Notes: generated by a model from the letters alone, not told the origin. A stretch of 64,000 bases of DNA from Scandinavium lactucae (GCF_033843265.1 NZ_JAWXRD010000029.1:186001-250000), one strand, 5' to 3'. Shown: positions 43,644 through 52,996, counted from the stretch's first letter. Numbers and translations: made by a program.

Positions 43644-43653
43644 ATTTCAACGA

Positions 43654-46341
43654 TTAGTCGATGCTGCGTTGAATCTCGATGATCTCGAACACTTCGATCA
43701 TATCGCCGACGCGGACGTCGTTGTAGTTCTTAACGCCGATACCACATTCCATACCGTTACGGACTTCGTTGGCATCATCTTTGAAGCGGCGCAGGGATTC
43801 CAGCTCACCTTCATAGATAACCACGTTGTCGCGCAGAACGCGGATTGGGTTGTGACGTTTGACCACACCCTCGGTAACCATACAACCTGCGATGGCACCA
43901 AATTTAGGCGATTTGAACACGTCACGAACTTCAGCCAGACCGATGATCTGCTGTTTCAGTTCTGGTGACAGCTTGCCGCTCATCGCTGCTTTCACTTCGT
44001 CGATCAGGTTATAGATGACGGAGTAGTAACGCAGATCCAGGCTTTCAGCTTCGATGACACGGCGCGCAGATGCGTCAGCACGTACGTTGAAGCCAACCAG
44101 AATCGCGTTGGATGCAGCAGCCAGGGTCGCGTCGGTTTCGGTGATACCACCTACGCCAGAACCGATGATCTTCACCTTCACTTCGTCGGTAGAGAGTTTC
44201 AGCAGAGAATCGGAGATTGCTTCTACAGAACCCTGTACGTCGGCCTTCAGAACGACGTTCACTTCGTGAACTTCGCCTTCGGTCATGTTGGCGAACATGT
44301 TTTCCAGCTTAGATTTCTGCTGACGAGCCAGCTTAACTTCACGGAATTTGCCCTGACGATACAGCGCAACTTCACGCGCTTTCTTCTCGTCACGAACAAC
44401 CGTAACTTCGTCACCGGCAGCCGGTACACCAGACAGGCCGAGGATCTCAACCGGAATGGACGGACCTGCTTCCATTACTTCCTGACCCAGTTCGTTACGC
44501 ATCGCACGAACGCGACCGTATTCGAAGCCACACAGGACGATATCGCCCTTGTTCAGGGTACCTTCACGAACCAGCACGGTTGCAACCGGACCACGTCCTT
44601 TATCCAGGAAGGATTCGATAACTGCACCGCTCGCCATACCGTTACGGACGGCTTTCAGCTCCAGAACTTCAGCCTGCAGCAGAATAGCGTCGAGCAGCTC
44701 ATCAATACCGGTACCGGCTTTCGCAGATACGTGGATGAACTGGCTTTCGCCGCCCCACTCTTCCGGCATGATGCCGTACTGGGACAGTTCCTGCTTCACG
44801 CGATCCGGATCGGCTTCCATCTTATCGATTTTGTTCACTGCAACGACCACTGGCACCTGCGCCGCTTTCGCGTGCTGGATAGCTTCGATAGTCTGCGGCA
44901 TCACGCCATCGTCTGCGGCAACAACCAGTACCACGATATCCGTCGCCTGCGCACCACGAGCACGCATTGAGGTAAACGCGGCGTGGCCCGGGGTATCCAG
45001 GAAGGTGATCATGCCGTTGTCAGTTTCTACGTGGTAAGCACCGATATGCTGGGTAATACCACCCGCTTCGCCGGATGCCACTTTAGTAGAACGAATGTAG
45101 TCGAGCAGAGAGGTTTTACCGTGGTCAACGTGACCCATGATGGTCACAACCGGTGCACGCGGTTCAGCCGCTGCGCCAGTGTCACGGTCGCTCATTACTG
45201 CTTCTTCCAGCTCGTTTTCACGACGCAGGATAACTTTGTGGCCCATCTCTTCGGCAACCAGCTGTGCGGTTTCCTGGTCGATGACCTGGTTGATGGTCGC
45301 CATTGCGCCCAGTTTCATCATTGCTTTGATGACCTGAGAACCTTTAACGGCCATTTTGTTTGCCAGATCGCCAACGGTGATGGTCTCACCGATGATAACG
45401 TCACGGTTAACAGCCTGAGCTGGCTTCTGGAAGCCCTGCTGCAGGGAAGAACCTTTACGCTTGCCACCTTTACCGCCACGAATGGAAGCACGAGCTTCTT
45501 CGCGGTCGGCTTTAGATTCAGCATGTTTGTTGGCTTTCTTAGGACGCGCAGCTTTGGTATTGCGACCACGGCTACGACCGCCTTCGCTTTCACGATCGTT
45601 TTCATCTTCAGCCTGACGAGCATGCTGAGAGGTGGTCACGTGATAGTCGCTGGTGTCTTCAGTCGGTTCAGCGGCGGTATTCACACCGTTTTTCTCGTTT
45701 TCTTCGGCCATGCGGCGGGCTTCTTCCGCAACGCGACGGGCTTCTTCTTCGAGCTTGCGGCGCGCTTCTTCTTCCGCTTTACGCTTCAGCTCTGCGGCTT
45801 CTGCTTCACGGCGGGCTTTCTCAGCCTGGGCGGTTTTTGTCATATCGTCTGTCTGTTGATTGCTCACTTTGTCTTTTTCCGCAACTTCACGTTTCGCTTT
45901 ATCAGCGGATTCACGTTTAGCTTTTTCTGCGGCCTCACGTTCAGCTTTTGCCTGTGCCTCACGCTTGGCTGTTTCTTCAGCCTCACGGCGGGCTTGTTCT
46001 TCCGCTTCACGCTTCGCTTCTTCTTCCGCCAGACGTTCAGCTTCCTGCGGGTCACGTTTTACAAAGGTACGCGTTTTGCGGACTTCAATCTGCACCGATT
46101 TACTTTTACCGCCGGTACCCTGAACGCTCAGAGTACTGCGAGTTTTGCGCTGCAGCGTCAGCTTGTCTGGCGTCGAACCGTGTTCACGGTTCAGGTGCGC
46201 TAACAAAGTCTGTTTTTCTTGTGCGGTTACAGAGTCATCAGCTTGCTTCGGGATACCTGCATCAGCGAATTGCTGTACCAGGCGGTCCACGGAAGTCTGA
46301 ATCTCTGCGGCCAGCGTTTTTACGGTTACATCTGTTGTCAT
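43654..46341 (-). CDS. infB: Translation initiation factor IF-2
   Basis: GTPase that brings initiator fMet-tRNA to the 30S subunit and promotes subunit joining. The 895 residues (890 in E. coli) include an N-terminal domain, a long charged Ala/Arg/Glu/Lys coiled region (about 100-220), the G domain with GHVDHGKTSLLDYIR, DTPGHAAFTSMRARG and NKIDK motifs, and the C-terminal fMet-tRNA-binding domains. Shorter IF2 isoforms from internal starts are known in E. coli and are plausible here. It is preceded by nusA after 24 bases. Confidence 0.98.
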   Translation of the reverse strand: MTTDVTVKTLAAEIQTSVDRLVQQFADAGIPKQADDSVTAQEKQTLLAHLNREHGSTPDKLTLQRKTRSTLSVQGTGGKSKSVQIEVRKTRTFVKRDPQEAERLAEEEAKREAEEQARREAEETAKREAQAKAEREAAEKAKRESADKAKREVAEKDKVSNQQTDDMTKTAQAEKARREAEAAELKRKAEEEARRKLEEEARRVAEEARRMAEENEKNGVNTAAEPTEDTSDYHVTTSQHARQAEDENDRESEGGRSRGRNTKAARPKKANKHAESKADREEARASIRGGKGGKRKGSSLQQGFQKPAQAVNRDVIIGETITVGDLANKMAVKGSQVIKAMMKLGAMATINQVIDQETAQLVAEEMGHKVILRRENELEEAVMSDRDTGAAAEPRAPVVTIMGHVDHGKTSLLDYIRSTKVASGEAGGITQHIGAYHVETDNGMITFLDTPGHAAFTSMRARGAQATDIVVLVVAADDGVMPQTIEAIQHAKAAQVPVVVAVNKIDKMEADPDRVKQELSQYGIMPEEWGGESQFIHVSAKAGTGIDELLDAILLQAEVLELKAVRNGMASGAVIESFLDKGRGPVATVLVREGTLNKGDIVLCGFEYGRVRAMRNELGQEVMEAGPSIPVEILGLSGVPAAGDEVTVVRDEKKAREVALYRQGKFREVKLARQQKSKLENMFANMTEGEVHEVNVVLKADVQGSVEAISDSLLKLSTDEVKVKIIGSGVGGITETDATLAAASNAILVGFNVRADASARRVIEAESLDLRYYSVIYNLIDEVKAAMSGKLSPELKQQIIGLAEVRDVFKSPKFGAIAGCMVTEGVVKRHNPIRVLRDNVVIYEGELESLRRFKDDANEVRNGMECGIGVKNYNDVRVGDMIEVFEIIEIQRSID

Positions 46342-46365
46342 GCTGTTCCTTCCTGCTACAGTTTA

Positions 46366-47853
46366 TTACGCTTCGTCGCCGAACCAGCAAATATTACGTG
46401 CGGCCATGATGAGCTCACCCGCTTTCTCGTCGGTTAAACCTTCGATATCAGACAGGTCATCAATGCCCTGATCGGCGAGATCTTCCAGCGTACAAACACC
46501 GCGGGCAGCCAGCTTAAATGCCATTGCACGATCGAGACCTTCAAGGTTCAGCAGATCGTCAGCCGGTTTTTTATCACCGAGGCTTTCTTCCTGAGCCAGC
46601 GCCAGCGTAGTCAGTGCGTTTTTCGCACGTTCACGAAGTGCTTCAACGGTCTGTTCATCCAGGCCGTCAATTTCCAGCAGTTCTTTCATTGGCACGTAGG
46701 CCAGTTCTTCCAGGCTGGAGAAACCTTCTTCTACCAGCACGGTCGCGAAGTCTTCATCAATATCGAGATATTTGGTGAAGGTATCGATAGCCGCGTGTGC
46801 TTCAGCCTGATGCTTAGCCTGCAGGTCGTCAACGGTCATCACGTTGAGATCCCAGCCGCTCAGCTGAGACGCCAGACGCACGTTCTGTCCATTACGACCA
46901 ATGGCCTGCGCCAGGTTGCCCGCTTCTACTGCGATATCCATCGTATGTTTGTCTTCGTCAACAACGATAGATGCCACATCGGCCGGAGCCATCGCGTTAA
47001 TCACGAACTGTGCCGGGTTGTCATCCCACAGTACGATATCAATACGCTCACCGCCCAGTTCTGTCGAGACAGCCTGAACGCGCGCGCCACGCATACCGAC
47101 ACATGCACCGACCGGGTCGATACGTTTGTCGTTGGTTTTCACCGCGATTTTCGCACGGGAACCCGGATCGCGGGCTGCGGCTTTAATTTCGATAACTTCT
47201 TCACCGATTTCCGGCACTTCGATGCGGAACAGTTCGATCAGCATCTCAGGCTTAGAACGGGTGACGAACAACTGCGCACCGCGCGCTTCAGGACGTACAG
47301 AATAAAGTACGCCACGAATACGATCGCCCGGACGGAAGTTTTCGCGCGGCAGCATATCTTCACGCAGGATCACGGCTTCAGCATTGCTGCCCAGATCCAG
47401 AGAGATGTTGTCGCGGTTCACTTTCTTCACCACGCCGGTGATGATTTCACCTTCGTGTTCACGGAACTGATCAACAACCATCGCACGTTCCGCTTCGCGG
47501 ACTTTCTGTACGATAACCTGCTTCGCAGTTTGAGTGGTGATACGGTCGAAGGTCACAGATTCAATCTGGTCTTCAACGAAATCGCCCACGTTCATGCTTT
47601 CATCTTCGTAGCGAGCTGCTTCCAGCGTGATTTCACGGGTCGGCATCGTCACTTCTTCGACCACTACCCAACGACGGAAAGTGTCAAAGTCACCACTTTT
47701 ACGGTCGATGCTAACGCGAACGTCGATTTCTTGTTCGTATTTTTTCTTTGTAGCCGTTGCCAGAGCACTTTCCAACGCTTCGAAAATCTTCTCGCGCGGC
47801 AGCGATTTTTCATTGGAAACGGCTTCAACAACAGCCAAAATTTCTTTGTTCAT
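46366..47853 (-). CDS. nusA: Transcription elongation/antitermination factor NusA
   Basis: RNA polymerase-binding factor that modulates pausing, termination and antitermination. The 495 residues match E. coli: N-terminal polymerase-binding domain (1-130), S1 (about 135-200), two KH domains (KTNDKRIDPVGACVGMRGARVQAV and AIGRNGQNVRLASQLSG) and two C-terminal acidic repeats with helix-hairpin-helix character. It lies 27 bases after rimP in the operon. Confidence 0.98.
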   Translation of the reverse strand: MNKEILAVVEAVSNEKSLPREKIFEALESALATATKKKYEQEIDVRVSIDRKSGDFDTFRRWVVVEEVTMPTREITLEAARYEDESMNVGDFVEDQIESVTFDRITTQTAKQVIVQKVREAERAMVVDQFREHEGEIITGVVKKVNRDNISLDLGSNAEAVILREDMLPRENFRPGDRIRGVLYSVRPEARGAQLFVTRSKPEMLIELFRIEVPEIGEEVIEIKAAARDPGSRAKIAVKTNDKRIDPVGACVGMRGARVQAVSTELGGERIDIVLWDDNPAQFVINAMAPADVASIVVDEDKHTMDIAVEAGNLAQAIGRNGQNVRLASQLSGWDLNVMTVDDLQAKHQAEAHAAIDTFTKYLDIDEDFATVLVEEGFSSLEELAYVPMKELLEIDGLDEQTVEALRERAKNALTTLALAQEESLGDKKPADDLLNLEGLDRAMAFKLAARGVCTLEDLADQGIDDLSDIEGLTDEKAGELIMAARNICWFGDEA

Positions 47854-47880
47854 CGGGGCCTTTCACCTCAATCCAGACTG

Positions 47881-48333
47881 TTAAAAGTGGGGAACCAGGT
47901 TCGCCTTCTGGATGTTACTCAGCGCGAACACTTCATCTTTGCCTTCGACTGTAACAGTGATCATCTCACCGTCTACCGCTTTGATAACGCCCTGCCACTT
48001 ACGACGGTTCTGAACCGCCATGCGCAGGACCAGCGTGACCTCTTCACCGAGGAAACGCGTGTAATGTTCAGCGGTGAACATAGGACGGTCGAGTCCTGGC
48101 GAGGAAACTTCCAGGTTGTAAGCGACGGTAATGGGGTCTTCGACATCCATGACGGCACTGACCTGGTGGCTCACATCAGCACAATCATCAACATTGATGC
48201 CATTCTCACTATCAATATAGATGCGCAGCGTAGATGTGCGACCGCGAACGAATTCGATGCCGACCAGCTCGAAGCCTAGTGCCTCAACCGGCGCCGTAAG
48301 CATCTCTGTTAATTTCTGTTCTAATGTGGACAA
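47881..48333 (-). CDS. rimP: Ribosome maturation factor RimP
   Basis: Assists late 30S assembly. I placed the start at the TTG at 48333, giving 150 residues as in E. coli, with the sequence beginning STLEQKLTEM. A GGGGGTGGG stretch serves as ribosome site. An ATG twelve bases upstream would add four unconserved residues. Two domains are seen: an N-terminal alpha/beta part with GFELVGIEFVRGR and a C-terminal SH3-like part ending in NLVPHF. Confidence 0.95.
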   Translation of the reverse strand: MSTLEQKLTEMLTAPVEALGFELVGIEFVRGRTSTLRIYIDSENGINVDDCADVSHQVSAVMDVEDPITVAYNLEVSSPGLDRPMFTAEHYTRFLGEEVTLVLRMAVQNRRKWQGVIKAVDGEMITVTVEGKDEVFALSNIQKANLVPHF

Positions 48334-48350
48334 GCCCACCCCCAAGACAT

Positions 48351-48370
48351 AAAAAAAGGGCGTAAAGCCC
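48351..48370 (-). terminator. Second of two tandem terminators between metY and rimP
   Basis: On the minus strand GGGC, a five-base loop and GCCC are followed by seven T, 18 bases before the rimP start. The stem is short, so it is probably leaky. Confidence 0.6.
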
Positions 48371-48391
48371 AGTTATTCTTTAGTCAGATAA

Positions 48392-48418
48392 CAAAAAACC
48401 CCGATAAATCGGGGCTTT
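48392..48418 (-). terminator. First of two tandem terminators between metY and rimP
   Basis: On the minus strand CCCCGAT / ATCGGGG form a tight stem followed by six T. It lies after the metY tRNA, so transcription into rimP-nusA-infB must pass it, consistent with attenuation and NusA control known for this operon. Confidence 0.85.
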
Positions 48419-48531
48419 AGATAACTGAACCCTATAACCGCAAATGCGGTCTGGAGTACTTTCCGTGAGAATTCTTTCAAATCCAGCGACGATTACGAAG
48501 AGTATATTTGAAAAAAAACTCAAAGGGAAAG

Positions 48532-48608
<77 letters not shown>

Positions 48609-48623
48609 CCTGAAACGTGGCAT

Positions 48624-48652
48624 ATTTTACTCAAACGGAGTAAAAAACGCAA
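48624..48652 (-). promoter_or_regulatory. Promoter of metY and the nusA-infB operon
   Basis: On the minus strand TTGCGT (48647-48652) and TAAAAT (48624-48629) are separated by 17 bases. The -10 lies 15 bases before the mature metY 5' end. A GC-rich region lies near the start site. Confidence 0.75.
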
Positions 48653-48872
48653 ATACTGCTGGGATTTGGTACCGAGGACGGGACGTAAAACCGGCCTGTA
48701 GTATATTGAAATTTCATCGGTTATGTCAACCCATTCATCTTCATAATTGCCATGGCATAAAAAACCTGCTGTTATGCATATTGTTACTTTCCTGCACAGG
48801 GATTTTTTACGCTAAAACGCATGAATCACTTCCTGTTCCCGGAAAAAGATGATTAAATGAAAACTCACTTAT

Positions 48873-48890
48873 TTTGCATAAACATGCAGT
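48873..48890. promoter_or_regulatory. ARG box (ArgR site) upstream of argG
   Basis: TTTGCATAAACATGCAGT fits the 18-base palindromic ARG box consensus (WNTGAATWWWWATTCANW) with three mismatches, 51 bases before argG. argG is an ArgR-repressed gene in E. coli. Confidence 0.6.
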
Positions 48891-48941
48891 AAGCGCTAAA
48901 GCACTTACCTCACCACAGTCTGGCAAGCAGGGTTTTACTTT

Positions 48942-50288
48942 ATGACGACGATTCTCAAGCATCTTCCATCTGGTCAACGTATTGGTATCGCTTTCTCCGG
49001 TGGTCTGGACACCAGCGCCGCACTGCTGTGGATGCGAAAAAAAGGCGCTGTACCCTATGCCTACACCGCGAACCTCGGTCAGCCGGATGAAGAGGACTAC
49101 GATGCTATCCCACGCCGCGCAATGGAGTACGGCGCTGAAAATGCACGTCTTATTGATTGCCGTAAGCAGCTGGTTGCTGAGGGCATCGCCGCAATCCAGT
49201 GCGGTGCGTTCCACAACACCACCGGCGGTCTGACCTATTTCAACACGACCCCACTCGGGCGCGCCGTAACTGGCACCATGCTGGTTGCCGCCATGAAAGA
49301 AGACGGCGTCAACATCTGGGGTGACGGCAGCACCTATAAAGGTAACGATATCGAACGTTTTTATCGTTATGGCCTGCTGACCAACGCCGAGCTGAAAATT
49401 TACAAACCGTGGCTGGATACCGACTTCATCGACGAGCTTGGTGGTCGTCTGGAAATGTCTGAGTTTATGATTGCCTGCGGTTTCGACTACAAGATGTCGG
49501 TCGAAAAAGCCTATTCCACCGACTCCAACATGCTTGGCGCAACCCATGAAGCCAAAGATCTGGAATTCCTGAACTCCAGCGTCAAAATTGTCAATCCGAT
49601 TATGGGCGTCAAATTCTGGGACGAAAGCGTCAAGATCCCGGCGGAAGAAGTGACCATCCGCTTCGAGCAAGGCCGTCCGGTGGCGCTGAATGGCAAAACC
49701 TTTAGCGACGATGTCGAGATGATGCTGGAAGCCAATCGTATCGGTGGCCGTCACGGTCTGGGTATGAGCGATCAGATTGAAAACCGTATTATCGAAGCGA
49801 AAAGCCGCGGGATCTATGAAGCACCGGGTATGGCCCTGCTGCATATTGCCTATGAGCGCCTGCTAACGGGGATCCACAACGAAGACACCATTGAGCAGTA
49901 CCATGCCCATGGCCGTCAGCTGGGCCGTCTGTTGTATCAGGGTCGCTGGTTTGATTCTCAGGCACTGATGCTGCGTGATGGCTTACAGCGTTGGGTCGCC
50001 AGCGCCATTACCGGAGAAGTAACCCTGGAACTGCGTCGCGGCAACGACTATTCGATCCTCAATACTGTGTCTGACAACCTGACCTACAAAGCAGAACGTC
50101 TGACCATGGAGAAAGGCGATTCAGTGTTCTCACCAGACGATCGTATCGGTCAGTTGACCATGCGCAACCTGGATATCACCGACACCCGTGAGAAACTCAT
50201 TGGTTACGCAAAAACGGGCCTGCTGTCTGCTTCAAGCGGAAACGGATTGCCGCAGGTTGAAAATCAGGAAAGCCTGAGCAAAAAATAA
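48942..50288 (+). CDS. argG: Argininosuccinate synthase ArgG
   Basis: Joins citrulline and aspartate with ATP to form argininosuccinate, the penultimate step of arginine synthesis. The 448 residues (447 in E. coli) contain the PP-loop motif AFSGGLDTSAALLWM at residues 17-31 and conserved substrate-binding segments such as CGAFHNTTGG and DGSTYKGNDIERFYRY. It is divergent from metY. An ARG box lies upstream. Confidence 0.97.
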   Translation: MTTILKHLPSGQRIGIAFSGGLDTSAALLWMRKKGAVPYAYTANLGQPDEEDYDAIPRRAMEYGAENARLIDCRKQLVAEGIAAIQCGAFHNTTGGLTYFNTTPLGRAVTGTMLVAAMKEDGVNIWGDGSTYKGNDIERFYRYGLLTNAELKIYKPWLDTDFIDELGGRLEMSEFMIACGFDYKMSVEKAYSTDSNMLGATHEAKDLEFLNSSVKIVNPIMGVKFWDESVKIPAEEVTIRFEQGRPVALNGKTFSDDVEMMLEANRIGGRHGLGMSDQIENRIIEAKSRGIYEAPGMALLHIAYERLLTGIHNEDTIEQYHAHGRQLGRLLYQGRWFDSQALMLRDGLQRWVASAITGEVTLELRRGNDYSILNTVSDNLTYKAERLTMEKGDSVFSPDDRIGQLTMRNLDITDTREKLIGYAKTGLLSASSGNGLPQVENQESLSKK

Positions 50289-50302
50289 GTTTTACCCGCC
50301 AT

Positions 50303-50330
50303 AGGCCGGATCTCCGGCCTTTATTATTTT
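50303..50330 (+). terminator. argG terminator
   Basis: AGGCCGGA / TCCGGCCT stem followed by a T-rich tract, 15 bases past the argG stop. Confidence 0.85.
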
Positions 50331-50479
50331 TGCATTTGAAAAACATTGCCAACACGCATCATTTTCTTAACCATAGACGATCTTTAAGTCTATTTTACCT
50401 GTCGCTCTTCCCTATTGTGCATTAACATATCATCTATCATTTCTGACGGCAGAAATCGTCATTTATCATGAGGATCTCT

Positions 50480-51109
50480 ATGCACATATCGCCCCCAATT
50501 CGTCCACAGCAGGCAATTAATCGACTTCTGGACGCACTCGAACCCCACGCCACGCCCATCAATGCCATTGCCAGAAAAAAGATTAACTGGCATTACAAAG
50601 GCAAGCAGCAACTCTGGCTTTTCAGGGAGGGCGAGATTTCCATGCTCCGAGCTTCCGATGGCTTACTGATGATCACGGTCTATGAAGGGCATGTATTTGG
50701 TCTCGCCGAAATGCTGCAACCCATGCGCGGCCATGTTTTACGTACCGAGATTGAGTCAGTCATATCCCGGATTGATGCTGAGGATGCCATCCGTATTTTT
50801 AGGGAGGAGAATCTTTGGGAAGATGTGACAGCCTTGCTGGCATACCATACCGCATATCTGGCTTATCGTGATGCCCTGGTTTTACAACAGCGCACCTATG
50901 CGGTGATTCGTAATCACCTGATGGAAATGATCCTGCTGCCTGAAGAAATGCGTATGAGAATTTCAATCCTCGATTACATCCAGGACAGAACACATCTCTC
51001 TCGCAGTAGTATTCTCAATGTACTGTCGGCGTTAAAGAAAGGAAAATACATTCAGTTTATCCGCGGCGGTTATTTACAGCACATTGAAACATTGCCAGAA
51101 AAATTCTAA
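50480..51109 (+). CDS. IprA/CRP-like winged-helix regulator
   Basis: A 209-residue protein with the look of the IprA (YaiV) group of CRP-like regulators. An N-terminal beta-rich cyclic-nucleotide-binding-like domain (about 25-120; WLFREGEISMLRASDGLLMITVYEGHVFGLAEML) precedes a C-terminal winged helix (DRTHLSRSSILNVLSALKKGKYIQFIRGGYL). I chose the ATG at 50480 because GAGG stands six bases before it; an ATG at 50468 lacks a good site. It is absent from this locus in E. coli. It lies just upstream of an ompA-type gene on the same strand, so it is a candidate regulator of it. Family assignment by pattern, target by position only. Confidence 0.75.
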   Translation: MHISPPIRPQQAINRLLDALEPHATPINAIARKKINWHYKGKQQLWLFREGEISMLRASDGLLMITVYEGHVFGLAEMLQPMRGHVLRTEIESVISRIDAEDAIRIFREENLWEDVTALLAYHTAYLAYRDALVLQQRTYAVIRNHLMEMILLPEEMRMRISILDYIQDRTHLSRSSILNVLSALKKGKYIQFIRGGYLQHIETLPEKF

Positions 51110-51327
51110 TTTTGAATCAACCTTCTGCGAGTGAAATATTCGCAGAAGACATTTACATTTAAAAACACATTAAAACCCCCTGACAAACTCTCGCCTAAAT
51201 TTCGCTCCAGATTTAAATTTAAACTTTTTAGAATTAACAACTATTGAAATTCACCTATATCTTAACGACCTACGTTATTCAGCGAACTCAATGAGTTTTC
51301 GACTTCAATATAGGATCAAAGTTCAAA

Positions 51328-52365
51328 ATGAAAAAGACGCTTGTCGCTCTGATGGTTTTAAACGCGTGCGCTGTGTCCACCGCATTTGCTGCTGGTGATG
51401 CTGGTACCTGGTACAGTGGTGCTAAATTCGGTTGGTCTCATTACGCTGATGTCAGCGGTGACAAAAACTTCAACGAAAGCCTGAATGCTTCCAACGATTT
51501 CAACGTTGACCACGACAATGTGGGCGGCGGAGTATTCGGCGGCTACCAGATCAACGACTGGTTGGCAGTGGAAGGTGGCTATGACTACCTCGGTAATGCG
51601 CAATTCAACGGTAACCACGGCGTTAACGGCGCGAAAATGAAGAGCCAGGGTCTGCAACTGTCTCTGAAAACCAGCTACGCGTTGACCGATGACTGGGACC
51701 TGTATGGCCGCTTCGGTGCAATGGGTTACCGTGCTGAAACCGACGTTGCTGGCAAAAACAACTTCGAAACAGGCGTCCGTCCTCTGGTCGCAGCAGGTAC
51801 CGAGTATGCCTTCAGCAAAAACTGGGCTGGCCGTCTGGAATACCAGTGGGTCTCCAACGTGGGTAACTCTAACCAGATCGGTCTGAGCTCCGACATCCAC
51901 TCTGTTACCGCAGGTATTGTGTATCGCTTCGGCCAGCACGACGACGTTGTACCTGCCGTGGTAGCAGCCCCAGTTGTTGCTCCTGAAGTGAAAACCTTCA
52001 ACCTGAAGTCTGATGTGATGTTCGGTTATGATTCCGCCACGCTGACCGAAGAAGGTAAAGCAGCCATCAACCAGATGTATAACTCTCCGGAGATGCAGTC
52101 TGCTAAAAATAACAGCACCACCGTAATCGGCTACAGCGACCGTACCGGACAGGCTGAATACAACCAGGAACTGTCGGCACGTCGTGCTCAGGCCGTTGCT
52201 GACCAGCTGGTTGCTGACGGTATGCCAGCCGCTAACATCCAGACTGAAGGCCGTGGTGCGAGCGAATCTGTGACCGGCAACACCTGCGACAACCAGACTG
52301 GTAATGCGCTGATCAGCTGCCTGTCTCCCGATCGCCGTGTCGTTGTGCAGATCTCCGGTCAGTAA
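51328..52365 (+). CDS. OmpA-family outer membrane porin (paralog-type)
   Basis: Outer-membrane protein of OmpA architecture, 345 residues: signal peptide 1-21 (ending AFA), an eight-strand beta-barrel (about 22-205), a short Ala/Pro/Val linker and a periplasmic peptidoglycan-binding OmpA domain (about 220-345). The C-terminal domain shows NQELSARRAQAVADQL and the Cys pair of TGNTCDNQTGNALISC, as in E. coli OmpA. The barrel loops and signal differ clearly from canonical OmpA. The canonical ompA also lies elsewhere in enterobacterial genomes (near sulA), so this is most likely a second OmpA. A strong terminator follows. Confidence 0.9.
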   Translation: MKKTLVALMVLNACAVSTAFAAGDAGTWYSGAKFGWSHYADVSGDKNFNESLNASNDFNVDHDNVGGGVFGGYQINDWLAVEGGYDYLGNAQFNGNHGVNGAKMKSQGLQLSLKTSYALTDDWDLYGRFGAMGYRAETDVAGKNNFETGVRPLVAAGTEYAFSKNWAGRLEYQWVSNVGNSNQIGLSSDIHSVTAGIVYRFGQHDDVVPAVVAAPVVAPEVKTFNLKSDVMFGYDSATLTEEGKAAINQMYNSPEMQSAKNNSTTVIGYSDRTGQAEYNQELSARRAQAVADQLVADGMPAANIQTEGRGASESVTGNTCDNQTGNALISCLSPDRRVVVQISGQ

Positions 52366-52399
52366 TCTTTACTCGCGATAGCAAACACTTGATTCATTT

Positions 52400-52427
52400 G
52401 CCCGATCACACGCATCGGGCTTTTTTT
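52400..52427 (+). terminator. Terminator after the OmpA paralog
   Basis: GCCCGAT / ATCGGGC stem followed by seven T. It lies between the ompA-type gene and the yfaZ-like gene, 17 bases before the latter starts. Confidence 0.92.
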
Positions 52428-52444
52428 GTCTGAAGGATCAACCC

Positions 52445-52996
52445 ATGCGTATGTTTAAGCTAAAAGCAGCTCTTCTGATTGCAACACTCGGTACCGCCGC
52501 GGCAGCCAACGCGTCTGTTAATCTCCATGCTGAGGCCGGCGAAGAATTTACCAACCTGTCTGCCAGTTTCGGGGCAAATGAACCAGGCCTCACGTTCAAT
52601 GGTAACTGGGGTCACAGTGATGATGATGGTGACATTGCCGGCCTGGGTATGGGCTGGAATATGCCGTTAGGGCCGTTCCTGTTTACCCTCGGCGGAAAAG
52701 CGCTGTATCTGAACCCGAAAGACGGTGACGAAGGGTATGCGGTAGCGGTTGGCGGCGGCGCGCAGGTGCCAGTCGGCGACTTCATTACCGTATTTGGAGA
52801 CTACTACTATTCACCCGATTCGATGTCGAGCGGTGTGGAAGATTACGTCGAAGGGAATGCGGGTGTTCGTCTGCGCGTCCTGAAATCAATGAACATAGAG
52901 GCGGGCTATCGCTATATTAATATGGCAGGTAAAAACGGTCACCGTGACAACACGCTGGCCGATGGGCCGTATGCAGGCTTCAACTTTAGCTTCTAA
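52445..52996 (+). CDS. YfaZ-family outer membrane protein
   Basis: Predicted outer-membrane beta-barrel of the YfaZ family, 183 residues with a signal peptide (about 1-23, ending ANA) and a terminal aromatic residue (NFSF). Conserved stretches such as LYLNPKDGDEGYAVAVGGG, YYYSPDSMSSG and GYRYINMAGKNGHRDNTL match YfaZ of E. coli as I recall it. Its function is not known. The start at 52445 is preceded by CTGAAGGATC. Because a terminator stands just upstream, its expression needs read-through or a promoter inside the ompA-type gene region. Confidence 0.82.
   Translation: MRMFKLKAALLIATLGTAAAANASVNLHAEAGEEFTNLSASFGANEPGLTFNGNWGHSDDDGDIAGLGMGWNMPLGPFLFTLGGKALYLNPKDGDEGYAVAVGGGAQVPVGDFITVFGDYYYSPDSMSSGVEDYVEGNAGVRLRVLKSMNIEAGYRYINMAGKNGHRDNTLADGPYAGFNFSF

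Noticed and set aside
43504..43650. N-terminal extension of RbfA up to 43650
   Set aside because: It would translate a terminator and two REP units. The ATG at 43503 gives the exact family length and has a ribosome site.
46795..48279. A 494-codon plus-strand frame opposite nusA and rimP, with similar ones opposite infB and pnp
   Set aside because: These are shadows of strongly biased coding sequence and have no initiation signals or recognisable domains.
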